Source: Gordonibacter sp. 28C (lineage in GTDB: Bacteria > Actinomycetota > Coriobacteriia > Coriobacteriales > Eggerthellaceae). Taken from it: a stretch of DNA of 64,000 nucleotides. Numbering within the stretch: position 1 is the stretch's first letter; each line of letters opens with the position of its first letter. The position numbers and the translations under genes are program-made. The notes under the pieces were generated by a model that was not told the origin of the DNA, ran no database searches, and was given only the letters and a program-made list of their open reading frames with translations. The stretch lies in the NCBI RefSeq assembly GCF_003339845.1, contig NZ_PPTR01000010.1, positions 62,001 to 126,000 of the forward strand. The letters are read 5' to 3'. This document shows, in pieces, positions 50,300 to 58,521 of this stretch.

Positions 50300-50498
50300 T
50301 TGTCATCCTGAGCATTCGACAGCCCGGTGGGCTGTCGAACCCCTGCGCCGCGAAGCGGAAGCGCAGGGAGGCGTTTGGGGCGGCCGCCCCTGCGGCGGAG
50401 TCGAAGGATCCCGTGCGGCGCACTAGCGCGAACGGCCTATCGGCCCGCACGGGATCCTTCGACTCCGGTCGCTTCGCCCCCTGCGCTCAGGATGACAA
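50300..50498. repeat. ~200-bp composite palindromic repeat, copy 2
   Basis: The ends TTGTCATCCTGAGC (50300-50313) and GCTCAGGATGACAA (50485-50498) are perfect inverse repeats. Inside are perfect 20-base inverted arms (50398-50417 and 50446-50465) with the same GGATCC-centred sequence as the copy at 2080-2276, and an 11-base hairpin at 50315-50339 (TTCGACAGCCC around GGT). It fills the gap between ndk and the TPR gene and abuts a terminator. The two copies share modules but differ in their order, so they are mosaic relatives. Confidence 0.9.
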
Positions 50499-50526
50499 AA
50501 AACAGCGGCGCGAACACGCCGCTGTT
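50497..50526 (-). terminator. Terminator of the TPR-protein gene
   Basis: A perfect 10-base stem, AACAGCGGCG (50501-50510) with CGCCGCTGTT (50517-50526), has runs of A on one side and T on the other, so it can work in both directions. On the minus strand it begins six bases after the TPR gene stop. Confidence 0.92.
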
Positions 50527-50531
50527 TTTTG

Positions 50532-51896
50532 TCAATTTTGGCTCGGGAAGTAGAGCTCGACGCTCGAGATCTTCCAGCCCACCATGTCGCGCACGAGCGA
50601 CACCTTGTACTGCACGTCGCCGCCCTCGGCGGTCTTGGCCGTCACGTACACGGTGGAATCGCTCATGGACTTGTCCACGCCGTTGATGGAGGGGTTCGCG
50701 TCGGCCACGAGCGGCTCCACCATGGTCTTGGCCTTGTCGGCGTCGACCTCTTTCGCGAACACGGTGGAAGCGGCCGCGTCGGGGTCGGCGAACAGCTCTT
50801 TGACCACGGTGTCCTGCGTCGGGTAGCCCCAGCCCTGCGTGTACAGGAACACGGCCGCGCCGAACGCCACCAGCACCAGCAGCACGACGAACACGAGCAC
50901 CTTGAGCCCCACGTTGCGGCGCTTGCGGTCCTGCTTGGCCAGGCCCTTCGACCATTTCTCCAGCTCTTCGTCGCTCGCGTTGAAGAAGTGGTCGCCCGCC
51001 TCGGTGCCGGCGTACGGCTGCTCCCCGTACGCGTCGGCGTAGTAGTAGGGGTCCTGCTGCCCGTAGGCGTAGGCGCCCTCGTCGGGGTACATGGACATGG
51101 GGGCGCCGTCGGCCGCCACGTCCAAGCCGGACATGTCGGCGGCGGCCACGGCCGGTATGACCTGCGTGATCTCGGACGTGCCCTGGGCCACGGCCGCGAT
51201 GGCGCGCTGGTAGTCGACGCTCGCGGAGTCCGACAGGTAGTACGTCTTGTCGGCGATGGACTGCTCGAAGGCGTTCACGGCCTTCTGCATCTGGCCGCAC
51301 GCCACGTAGGCCTGCCCGAGGTTCGCGTAGAGCTTGTTCTTCGTGTCGGGCTGCATGCCGAACTGCAGGGCGCTCTCGTAGGACGCCACGGCGTCGGCCG
51401 GACGGTCGAGCGCCATGAAGCACACGCCCAGGTTCAGCAGCGCCTTCGTGGGGTCGGGGTTGCCCTCGTCCAGCGCGGCCTCGCGGAACGCCACGCCCGC
51501 CTCGGCGGACTTGCCCAGCTTCAAAAGCGCGTTGCCCATGCCGCTGTAGGCCTTGTAGGGCGTGTCGTACTTGGCATCCGACACGGCGATCTCGAAGTGC
51601 TTGACCGCGTCCTCGTAGTCGTGCAGCGCCGCGTAGGCCATGCCCAAGTTGTAGTTCACCGCGCCGCACGCGTCGTAGGACGCGTCGGCCGTGGCCTGCG
51701 TGTAGGCGTGGATGGCCTCGTTGCAGTCTTTGAGCTTGACAAGGCAGTTGCCTATCTGGTGATAGAGCAGCCCCATCTCGCCCGGAGCGAGCGGATGGCT
51801 TCCATCCTGCAAGCACTGCGTGAACGCCTGGAGGGCGCCCTCGTAGTCCTTGGCGGCGTAAGCCGCGCGGGCTTGCTGGAATAGGTCGTTGTTCAT
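50532..51896 (-). CDS. Tetratricopeptide-repeat membrane protein
   Basis: This 454-residue protein has about six TPR units in its first 225 residues (ARAAYAAKDYEGALQAFTQC, GNCLVKLKDCNEAIHAYTQA and so on), a linker rich in Tyr, Asp, Glu and Pro (260-310), one membrane helix (about 330-350, VLVFVVLLVLVAFGAAVFLY) and an outside domain of about 100 residues with no recognised family. The TPR half should be cytoplasmic and bind partner proteins; the outer domain ends in a beta-rich KTAEGGDVQYKVSLVRDMVGWKISSVELYF region. Its role is unknown. A terminator follows directly. The ATG at 51896 is preceded by AAGGAAG. Confidence 0.85.
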   Translation of the reverse strand: MNNDLFQQARAAYAAKDYEGALQAFTQCLQDGSHPLAPGEMGLLYHQIGNCLVKLKDCNEAIHAYTQATADASYDACGAVNYNLGMAYAALHDYEDAVKHFEIAVSDAKYDTPYKAYSGMGNALLKLGKSAEAGVAFREAALDEGNPDPTKALLNLGVCFMALDRPADAVASYESALQFGMQPDTKNKLYANLGQAYVACGQMQKAVNAFEQSIADKTYYLSDSASVDYQRAIAAVAQGTSEITQVIPAVAAADMSGLDVAADGAPMSMYPDEGAYAYGQQDPYYYADAYGEQPYAGTEAGDHFFNASDEELEKWSKGLAKQDRKRRNVGLKVLVFVVLLVLVAFGAAVFLYTQGWGYPTQDTVVKELFADPDAAASTVFAKEVDADKAKTMVEPLVADANPSINGVDKSMSDSTVYVTAKTAEGGDVQYKVSLVRDMVGWKISSVELYFPSQN

Positions 51897-51947
51897 CTGC
51901 TTCCTTACGTTTGGTTGAGGGCGCCCGATACGCGGGCGCCCCGCGCG

Positions 51948-52481
51948 CTATTCAGCGGCGTTCTCGATCTCGATGTGCTCGATCACATCGCCCACGCGCA
52001 GCTCGCCGATGACGTCGAGGCCCTCGATCGTGTCGCCGAACACCGTGTAGCCCGAGTCGAGCATGGGCTGGTCGCCCAGGCAGAAGTAGAACTGCGACCC
52101 GGCCGAGTTCGGATCCTGCGAGCGGGCCATGGCCAGCGTGCCGTCGTTGTGCTCGTTGTGGGGGTTCGTGGTGTACTCCTCTTTGATGGAGTAGCCCGGA
52201 CCGCCGGTGCCGAGGCCCGCGAAGGGGCTCTTGGCCTTGGCGATGACGTCCTGCGTGGACAGCTCGCGCGTGTTCGGGCAGCCGCCCTGGATGACGAAGC
52301 CCGGCACGTAGCGGTGGAACTTCAGGTTGTCGTAGAAGCCCTTCTGCGCCAGCTCGACGAAGTTGCCCACGTGGATGGGGGCGTCCGCGCCGTGGAGCTG
52401 CACGCGGATCGTGCCCTTGGACGTGGTGATGACGGCGATCTCGTCGCCGGTCGGCTGGTATTCGGGCGTGTACTGCGCCAT
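51948..52481 (-). CDS. Peptidyl-prolyl cis-trans isomerase (cyclophilin type)
   Basis: This 177-residue cytoplasmic cyclophilin catalyses proline isomerisation. It has the active-site Arg in KFHRYVPGFVIQGG (about 60-73), then YSIKEEYTTNPHNEHNDGTLAMA and GSQFYFCLGDQPMLDSGYTVFGDTIEGLDV. No signal peptide is present. ATG 52481 is preceded by AAGGAG. It lies 51 bases upstream of the TPR gene on the same strand, so they may be co-transcribed. The region upstream has a TAGAAT box at about 52575 on the minus strand. Confidence 0.95.
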   Translation of the reverse strand: MAQYTPEYQPTGDEIAVITTSKGTIRVQLHGADAPIHVGNFVELAQKGFYDNLKFHRYVPGFVIQGGCPNTRELSTQDVIAKAKSPFAGLGTGGPGYSIKEEYTTNPHNEHNDGTLAMARSQDPNSAGSQFYFCLGDQPMLDSGYTVFGDTIEGLDVIGELRVGDVIEHIEIENAAE

Positions 52482-52774
52482 GATGGCTCCTTTTCCTCAC
52501 TGCTTTTATGTCACCGCGCGCGCCGGGTCCGCCCGGCTGCGCCGCGTTGGCGAATTACCACATACGATTGAGAATTCTAGCAGGTAACATCTGCCGAAAG
52601 GGAAAAAACGTATAACATTCACGGGCTCGTTGAAGCCGCGCGAAAAGGGCTGAAACCGGCGCGGCCACGCGGCGACGTCCCGTTCCCCGCCTGGCGGCGG
52701 CCACGCGCCCGACAGCAGCCGGGGCGGAGCTGCGCGAGCGCGCGCGACGAAACCCCGCATGCAGCCGCGGCGTC
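52482..52774. other. Intergenic region upstream of the cyclophilin gene
   Basis: A 293-base gap. An AT-rich part (52550-52625) holds the likely cyclophilin promoter on the minus strand, with TAGAAT at about 52578-52573. The rest is GC-rich with no supported gene. Confidence 0.55.
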
Positions 52775-54118
52775 CTATTCCCGCTCGAACACGCTGGCAA
52801 CCTCCACGTGGTACGTTTGGGGAAACAGGTCGACCGGCTGGACGCGGGCCAGGCGGTAGCCGCTTTCCTCGAAGCGCTCGACGTCGCGCGCCCAGGTGGC
52901 GGGGTTGCAGCTCACGTAGGCCACGCGCTCGGGGGCGGCCGCGGCGATGCTCTCCACCACGCCGTCGGCCAGACCGGCGCGCGGCGGGTCGACCACGAGG
53001 GCGTCCAGCTCGCCCAGCTCCGGCAGCTCGCGCGCCGCGTCGCCGCCCACGACCTCGACGTCCACGCCGTTCATGTCGGCGTTGCGGCGCAAATCGCGCA
53101 CCGAGGAGCCCGCCGATTCGATGGCGACGACGTCGGCGCCCGCCTGCGCGAGCGGCACGGAGAACGTGCCGCCGCCGGCGTACAGGTCGGCCACGAGCAG
53201 CTCGTCGAGCCCCTCGGGGCCGTCCTCCCCCACGCGTCCGCCCAAACCCGCCACGACCTCGGCCACCAGCTTCTCGGCCTGCGCGGTGTTCACCTGGAAA
53301 AACGACGGAGCGCTCGTCAGGAAGCGCGCGCCGGCCAGCTCCTCGCCCCAACAGCCCTTGCCGTCGAGCGTTTCCACTCCCTTGATCTTGCGCGCCTTTC
53401 CAGGATCGGCCAGCACGCGCACGATGCTCGTGGCCTTGAGCGCGCTCTTGAGCGTGTTGGTCACGTGGCCGCGCGGGAAGGATCCCGGCTTCGTCCACAG
53501 CGCCACCTCCACGTCGCGCGTGCGCACGCTGCCGCGCACCCCCACGCGGAAGATGCCCAGGTCCTGAGACCCCTGGGCGAACCGGAGCGCACCGCGCAGG
53601 GCCTTGGGAGCGCGCTCGATGGGCTTGGCGGCCACGGGGCAGCTGTCGGGCGTGGCGATGTCGTGCGTGCCCTCGCGGTGGAACCCCAGCATGAACGCTC
53701 CGCGCTCGTCGAAACGCGCGCCCAGTTCGAGCTTGTTGCGGTAGCCCCACTGCCGCTTGCTCGGCACGCACGGGCGCACGAGGTCCTCCGCGCGCTCCTG
53801 CTCGAAGTGCGCCGTGCGCACGAGCGCCGCCACGACGTTGCCGCGCTTCGCGTCCAGCTGCGCGTCGTAGGACAGGTGCGCCCACGGGCACCCCCCGCAC
53901 AGCGACGCGTGCGGGCAGGCCGGTTCGGCGCGCAGGCCCGACGGATCGTCGAGCCTCACAAGGCGCGCGCGGGCGAACGCCTGCTTCTCCTCCACGACCT
54001 CGACGACGGCGACGTCGCCCGGCGCGCCACCCTCCACGAATACGGTTTTCCCGTTGTCGAGGCGGCCGACCGCCTCGGAGCCGTAGCCCATACGGTCGAT
54101 GGTGATGGCTTGTTCCAT
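52775..54118 (-). CDS. rlmD: 23S rRNA uracil-5-methyltransferase (RlmD/RumA family)
   Basis: This 447-residue enzyme has an N-terminal TRAM-like RNA-binding domain (residues 1-55), an iron-sulphur cluster set by CPHASLCGGCPW and a later Cys in SCPVAAKP, and a SAM-dependent methyltransferase domain (about 285-445). The methyltransferase part has DLYAGGGTFSVPLA, VVDPPRAGL and the catalytic SCNPATWARD. The family methylates U1939 or U747 of 23S rRNA, or U54 of tRNA; the cluster favours the rRNA enzymes. I chose ATG 54118 with AAGGAA upstream; starts at 54139 and 54163 are in frame. It is divergent from tRNA-Arg. Confidence 0.9.
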   Translation of the reverse strand: MEQAITIDRMGYGSEAVGRLDNGKTVFVEGGAPGDVAVVEVVEEKQAFARARLVRLDDPSGLRAEPACPHASLCGGCPWAHLSYDAQLDAKRGNVVAALVRTAHFEQERAEDLVRPCVPSKRQWGYRNKLELGARFDERGAFMLGFHREGTHDIATPDSCPVAAKPIERAPKALRGALRFAQGSQDLGIFRVGVRGSVRTRDVEVALWTKPGSFPRGHVTNTLKSALKATSIVRVLADPGKARKIKGVETLDGKGCWGEELAGARFLTSAPSFFQVNTAQAEKLVAEVVAGLGGRVGEDGPEGLDELLVADLYAGGGTFSVPLAQAGADVVAIESAGSSVRDLRRNADMNGVDVEVVGGDAARELPELGELDALVVDPPRAGLADGVVESIAAAAPERVAYVSCNPATWARDVERFEESGYRLARVQPVDLFPQTYHVEVASVFERE

Positions 54119-54183
54119 GTTCGTGAGATTTCCTTGCATTGTTTTTCCGATTTCAACCATCATAGCGTATAATCTTCCCCCGT

Positions 54184-54259
54184 GCCCTTGTAGCTCAGGG
54201 GATAGAGCGTCTGCCTCCGGAGCAGAAAGCCGCAGGTTCGAATCCTGTCAAGGGCACCA
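54184..54259 (+). tRNA. tRNA-Arg (anticodon CCG)
   Basis: A complete 76-base cloverleaf: acceptor GCCCTTG and CAAGGGC, D arm AGCTCAGGGGATAGAGC, anticodon arm TCTGCCTCCGGAGCAGA with CCG, T arm CAGGTTCGAATCCTG and encoded CCA at 54257-54259. It reads CGG codons. Confidence 0.96.
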
Positions 54260-54271
54260 GCAAGAACACCG

Positions 54272-54297
54272 AGGCCGGGCGCATGCCCGGCCTTTTC
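54272..54297 (+). terminator. Terminator of tRNA-Arg
   Basis: AGGCCGGGC (54272-54280) pairs with GCCCGGCCT (54285-54293) around GCAT and leads into a short T run. It is symmetric enough to serve the convergent GtrA gene as well. Confidence 0.88.
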
Positions 54298-54309
54298 CGT
54301 CGGCGCCCC

Positions 54310-54729
54310 CTACTCGATGTCGGAGAGTATCTCGCCGGGCTCGTCGCCGGCGTCGAGGAATATCTTGCGGGTGACGAAGTTCCACACCATGACGATGAAC
54401 GTGGCGCCGATCTTGACGATGAGGTAGTGCACGCCCAGAAGCTCCACGCCCGCCCACATGCAGGCGTTGTTGATGAGCAGGCCGATGACCGACAGCACGA
54501 CGAAGATGACGAACTCGCGGCGGCGGCTCATGCCCTCCTTGTGCTTGAACACGTAGCGCATGGACGCCGCGTAGTTGAACACGACGGACACGGTGAACGA
54601 GACGGTGGCGCTCACCAGGTAGTTGACGCCGAACACCTCGGTGAGCAGCGCGAGCAGCCCGTAGTCGATGACGAACGCGACGACGCCCACCACGCCGAAC
54701 TTCATGATCTGAGCGATGAGCTTCTTCAC
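54310..54729 (-). CDS. GtrA family membrane protein
   Basis: This 139-residue protein has four membrane helices and the GtrA start KFGVVGVVAFVIDYGLLALL, with VSFTVSVVFNYAASMRYVFK between helices 2 and 3 and a closing FVTRKIFL. GtrA proteins help move lipid-linked sugars across the membrane for glycosylation of cell-surface polymers. A GT2 glycosyltransferase of the kind that usually works with it is encoded nearby (57215-58207). Start is GTG 54729 with AAAGGCGCGGAC upstream. The acidic C-terminal tail is short. Confidence 0.92.
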   Translation of the reverse strand: MKKLIAQIMKFGVVGVVAFVIDYGLLALLTEVFGVNYLVSATVSFTVSVVFNYAASMRYVFKHKEGMSRRREFVIFVVLSVIGLLINNACMWAGVELLGVHYLIVKIGATFIVMVWNFVTRKIFLDAGDEPGEILSDIE

Positions 54730-54771
54730 GTCCGCGCCTTTCCCGCCTGCGCCGCATATCGCGGCCCGGCC

Positions 54772-56979
54772 TCAGCGCCCTTCGCGGCGCTTTCCCAAAA
54801 ACCCGTTTATTGTGGCATAAACGCTGCGAATATCAAGGGGTTTGCTCAGATGACCGTCCATTCCACTTGCCAGGCTGCGCTCCTCGTCCTCGGTGAAGGC
54901 GTTCGCCGTCATGGCCAGGATGACCACGGTGCGCGCGTCCGAACGGTCCATCGCCCGGATGGCGCGGGCGGCCTCGTAGCCGTCCATGTCGGGCATTTGC
55001 ACGTCCATGAGCACGAGGTCGAACCAGCCCGCTTCGGAGGCGGCGAACGCATCCACCGCCTCGCGCCCCGTGGAAGCCGTGTCCACGCTCGCACCGGCCA
55101 TGTTCATGAGCTCCACGGCTATCTCCTGGTTCAGGGGGTTGTCTTCGACCACGAGGACGCGGGCGCCGGAGAAGTCGTAGGAGCCGGCTTGGCAGGCGAC
55201 GGGCGCGGCGCTCCGCGTCTCGACCGGCTCGCAGACGACCTCCCGCTCGTCCCCCGCCTCCCCGAACGGCACGTCTACCGCGAACGACGAACCGTGTCCC
55301 GCCACGCTGGCCACGCGGATGCGCCCTCCCATGAGCTCGACGAAGCGCTTGGTGATGGCCAGCCCCAATCCCGTGCCGCCGTGCAGGCGGGCGACCGACG
55401 CGTCGCCCTGCTCGAACGAGCCGAATATCTTGTCCAGGTACTCCGGCTCGATGCCGCACCCCGTGTCGTCCACGGCGAACCGAAGCCACAGCCGCCCGTC
55501 CTCGCCGTCCTCCAACCGCTCGATGCGCAGCGTCACGCTGCCGCCCTCGGGGGTGAACTTGAACGCGTTGCCCATGAGGTTGTACACCACCTGGTTCAGC
55601 CGCAAGGGGTCGCCCACGACGCTCTCGGGCACGCTGCCCTCCACCACCGCGTCGAAGGAGATGCCCCGCTCGGCGGCCTGGGTGCGGAACACGGCCGCGA
55701 GCGAGCCGATGAACGTGGCCAGGTCGAACGCCTCGCACTTGATCTCTATCTTGCCGCTTTCTATCTTGCTCATATCCAGTATGTCGTTGATGAGCGACAG
55801 CAGGTGCTCCGAGGACAGCGTCACCTTCTCCAGGCACTCTCGCACCTTGTCGTCGTCGCCGATGCTTTCCAGCGCGATGGCCGTCATGCCCATGATGCCG
55901 TTCATGGGCGTGCGTATCTCGTGCGACATGCGCGAGAGGAAGTCGGTCTTCGCCAAGCTCGCCTGCTGCGCCTCGGCGAACGCGCGCTCGGCGCGGTCCT
56001 TCTCCTCCGCCAGAAGGCGCGTGCCCTTCCTGGCCAAGCGGTAGTACACCAGAAACGCCAGCAGGGCGAACAGCAGCAGGACCCCGCACACGATAGTCGC
56101 GTTCACGGTTATGGTGCCGCTCAGATCCCCGATGTCGCCTTCCACGGCGCTGCAGGGCATGACCGTGCAAATATACCATTCTGCCTGGTCGAGCGGTCGG
56201 AAGTACAGGTACTCGTCGCGGCCGTCGACGGTGATCGGAACGAGGGCGGCGTCGCCGTGCGCGAGCGATGCGCGGATGCCGGCCTCGTCGCCGCCCGGAA
56301 AGGAAACCCGCACGGAGAGCCGGTCGAACAGGCTGTCGCCCGGCTCGAGCTCGCTGCCCCCATCGCTCACCACGCATACGCCGTTCCGATCGATGACGAC
56401 CGTGCGCGAGAAACCGTCGAACAGCGTGAGGTCGAGGCGGTCGCCCACGCCTTTGGCGCTGAACCCGCAAACGACCGCGACGGCCCGGCCGTCTCCCAGG
56501 CCCACCGGATCCATCTCCTCCTCGAGCACGATAAGGCCGTCGCACAGCGCGACCGTGCGCCGCCCGTCGACGTACGCGGGCAGCGTGCGGTCGCCTCCGT
56601 CGCAGAAACGCGTCGCCCCGTCGGCCACGACGTACCCGCCGTCGTCCATTTTGAGGGCGAGGAAGGAATAGTCGTCGCCGCGCGCCTGCGCGGTCAAATA
56701 GGCGGCGGCCTCCCCCCTGCTCCGGGGCCCCGCGGCCGCCAACCCGGTCGCCACGGCGTCCATTTGGCCGAACTTTCCCTCTACGCTCGCGTCGAAGCGA
56801 AACGCCATCTGTTTGCTCAGCTCCCCCAGGTACACGCTGCTCACGTTCGCCACGACGTCGTCGGTTGCCTTGCGCGTGGACAGCACGGTGTAGGACAGCA
56901 GGATCGCCACCGCCACGGCCACGGCCGCGACCGCGGCGACCGCGCGCTTGCGTTCGCGCGCGTCGAAATGCACGTTCAT
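54772..56979 (-). CDS. Hybrid sensor histidine kinase with receiver domain
   Basis: This 735-residue protein has a membrane helix (residues 13-33), an outside sensor domain of about 250 residues that looks like a double-Cache fold, a second helix (295-315), a HisKA domain with MSHEIRTPMNG (His353), an ATPase domain (DTGCGIEPEYLDKIF, GGTGLGLAITKRF) and a C-terminal receiver (VLVVEDNPLNQ, LVLMDVQMPDMDGY with the phospho-acceptor Asp, then TANA and SKPLD). No DNA-binding output or separate response regulator is adjacent, so signalling must pass to a phosphotransfer partner elsewhere. ATG 56979 gives a start next to the first helix; a GTG at 56994 is possible. Confidence 0.93.
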   Translation of the reverse strand: MNVHFDARERKRAVAAVAAVAVAVAILLSYTVLSTRKATDDVVANVSSVYLGELSKQMAFRFDASVEGKFGQMDAVATGLAAAGPRSRGEAAAYLTAQARGDDYSFLALKMDDGGYVVADGATRFCDGGDRTLPAYVDGRRTVALCDGLIVLEEEMDPVGLGDGRAVAVVCGFSAKGVGDRLDLTLFDGFSRTVVIDRNGVCVVSDGGSELEPGDSLFDRLSVRVSFPGGDEAGIRASLAHGDAALVPITVDGRDEYLYFRPLDQAEWYICTVMPCSAVEGDIGDLSGTITVNATIVCGVLLLFALLAFLVYYRLARKGTRLLAEEKDRAERAFAEAQQASLAKTDFLSRMSHEIRTPMNGIMGMTAIALESIGDDDKVRECLEKVTLSSEHLLSLINDILDMSKIESGKIEIKCEAFDLATFIGSLAAVFRTQAAERGISFDAVVEGSVPESVVGDPLRLNQVVYNLMGNAFKFTPEGGSVTLRIERLEDGEDGRLWLRFAVDDTGCGIEPEYLDKIFGSFEQGDASVARLHGGTGLGLAITKRFVELMGGRIRVASVAGHGSSFAVDVPFGEAGDEREVVCEPVETRSAAPVACQAGSYDFSGARVLVVEDNPLNQEIAVELMNMAGASVDTASTGREAVDAFAASEAGWFDLVLMDVQMPDMDGYEAARAIRAMDRSDARTVVILAMTANAFTEDEERSLASGMDGHLSKPLDIRSVYATINGFLGKRREGR

Positions 56980-57214
56980 GCCGAAAGCCACCACCCGTCG
57001 TCTTCGTTGGAATCACGGCATTCTATCATCGAGGCCCGCACAGCCGTTCCCCGCCGCCCTACCGCTTGGCAACAGGTCGTCTACGGGAAGCCTCCAAGCG
57101 GGACCGTCGGCGCGCGGCGACGCGCGCGGGACCGCCGAGAAAGGGAGGCCCGACGGCTGGCGTGCGCCCGTCCAATCGGTTAGGATGGTTGCATTCGAGA
57201 ATCGAGGAGCGAAC

Positions 57215-58207
57215 GTGCAAGAGAAGAAGGACGCGCCGGCCGAAGGGCCGCGCACCGAGAGCGACCCCCGGCCCGGCAGCGTGGCCGTGCTCATCCCCTG
57301 CTACAACGAGGCCGTGACCATCGGCAAGGTCGTCGACGACTTCCGCCGCGTGCTGCCGGAGGCCACGGTGTACGTCTACGACAACAACTCCTCGGACGGC
57401 ACCGGCGAGATCGCGCGCGGGCACGGGGCCGTGGTGCGCTCGGAGCGCCGGCAGGGCAAGGGCAACGTCGTGCGCCAGATGATGCGCGACATCGACGCGG
57501 ACTACTACCTCATGGTGGACGGCGACGACACCTACCCCGCCGAGGCCGCGCCGGAGCTCCTGGCGCCGCTCATGTCCGACGAGGCCGACATGGTGGTGGG
57601 CGACCGCCTGTCCAACGGCACCTACGGCCAGGAGAACGACCGCGCCTTCCACGGGTTCGGCAACGATTTGGTGCGCGCCCTCATCAAGTGGATCTACGGC
57701 TTCGAGTTCTCCGACGTCATGACCGGCTACCGCGCCTACAACGCCGTGTTCGCCAAGACCATGCCCGTGCTCTCGCCGGGCTTCGAGATAGAGACGGAGC
57801 TGTCCATCCACGCGGTGGACAAGCGCTGGCGCATCGCCGAGGTGCCCATCGACTACCGCGACCGGCCCGAGGGCTCGGAGAGCAAGCTCGACACGTTCTC
57901 CGACGGCGTGAAGGTGCTGCTCATGATACTGTCGCTGTTCAAGGACTACCGGCCGCTGGCGCTGTTCTCCTGGGTGGCGCTGCTGTTCTGCGTGCTGGGC
58001 CTGGTCGCCGGCGTGCCCGTGGTGTGGGAGTTCGCCCAGACCGGCCTCGTGCCGAAGCTGCCGAGCGCGCTTCTGGCCGTGGCCCTGGAGTTCATCGGCC
58101 TGCTGTCGTTCTCGTGCGGGCTCATCCTGGACACCGTGGTGAAGGGCACCCGCAAGCAGTACGAGCTGCAGGTGACCGAGGCGTACCGGGAGCACGGGAG
58201 GCGCTAG
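57215..58207 (+). CDS. Family 2 glycosyltransferase with two membrane helices
   Basis: This 330-residue enzyme has a GT2 catalytic domain (residues 20-230): VAVLIPCYNEAVTIGKVV, VYVYDNNSSDGTGEIA, the metal-binding VDGDDTYP and a MTGYRAYNAVFAK acceptor region. Two C-terminal membrane helices (about 240-265 and 282-305) place it at the inner membrane, as in polyprenyl-phosphate sugar synthases (DPM1/GtrB type). It would load a sugar onto undecaprenyl phosphate; the nearby GtrA could flip the product. GTG 57215 was chosen because GAGGAG lies five bases before it; an in-frame ATG at 57185 has no such site. Confidence 0.9.
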   Translation: MQEKKDAPAEGPRTESDPRPGSVAVLIPCYNEAVTIGKVVDDFRRVLPEATVYVYDNNSSDGTGEIARGHGAVVRSERRQGKGNVVRQMMRDIDADYYLMVDGDDTYPAEAAPELLAPLMSDEADMVVGDRLSNGTYGQENDRAFHGFGNDLVRALIKWIYGFEFSDVMTGYRAYNAVFAKTMPVLSPGFEIETELSIHAVDKRWRIAEVPIDYRDRPEGSESKLDTFSDGVKVLLMILSLFKDYRPLALFSWVALLFCVLGLVAGVPVVWEFAQTGLVPKLPSALLAVALEFIGLLSFSCGLILDTVVKGTRKQYELQVTEAYREHGRR

Positions 58208-58521
58208 GGCCGTCCCCGGCCGGATCCCTGCCATCGGCCATCCGCGCCGTTATCCGGGGCGGATGGCCGATGCTCGCCTTGGGCTGGTGCGTCGCCTCAC
58301 GTCCATGCCGCCCCGATTCGCGTGCAATATGATAATCGATATCATCAACTATTTGCAGAGGTGAATAGTTGCAGAGACCCTCGCATAATGAAGGGTTCGA
58401 CATAATGCACCCTATCAGCGGAAACAGGAGTTCGAAACGTAATTCATAGGTTACATGCCCGGCTCTAAAACGTGCCGGATCCTTCGCACGCCCGGGAAGG
58501 AAACCCGCCCGGCGAACCACC
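58208..58521. other. Intergenic region with hairpin and dyads
   Basis: No gene is supported. A perfect 14-base stem (58232-58245 with 58259-58272) lies just after the glycosyltransferase stop but lacks a U run. Further on, a distinctly AT-rich stretch (58325-58450) contains a 6-5-6 dyad, ATGATA and TATCAT (58329-58345), and an 8-base pair CAACTATT and AATAGTTG (58346-58371). This looks like a regulator-bound promoter, but no plus-strand gene follows it. Confidence 0.55.

Noticed and set aside
54283-57183. A plus-strand open frame of about 966 codons over the GtrA and histidine-kinase genes
   Set aside because: Same cause: the minus-strand kinase has every expected motif, and the plus-strand product resembles nothing and is compositionally extreme.
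58232-58272. A possible intrinsic terminator after the GT2 gene
   Set aside because: A perfect 14-bp stem exists but no U run follows it; it may still slow polymerase but does not meet the usual definition.
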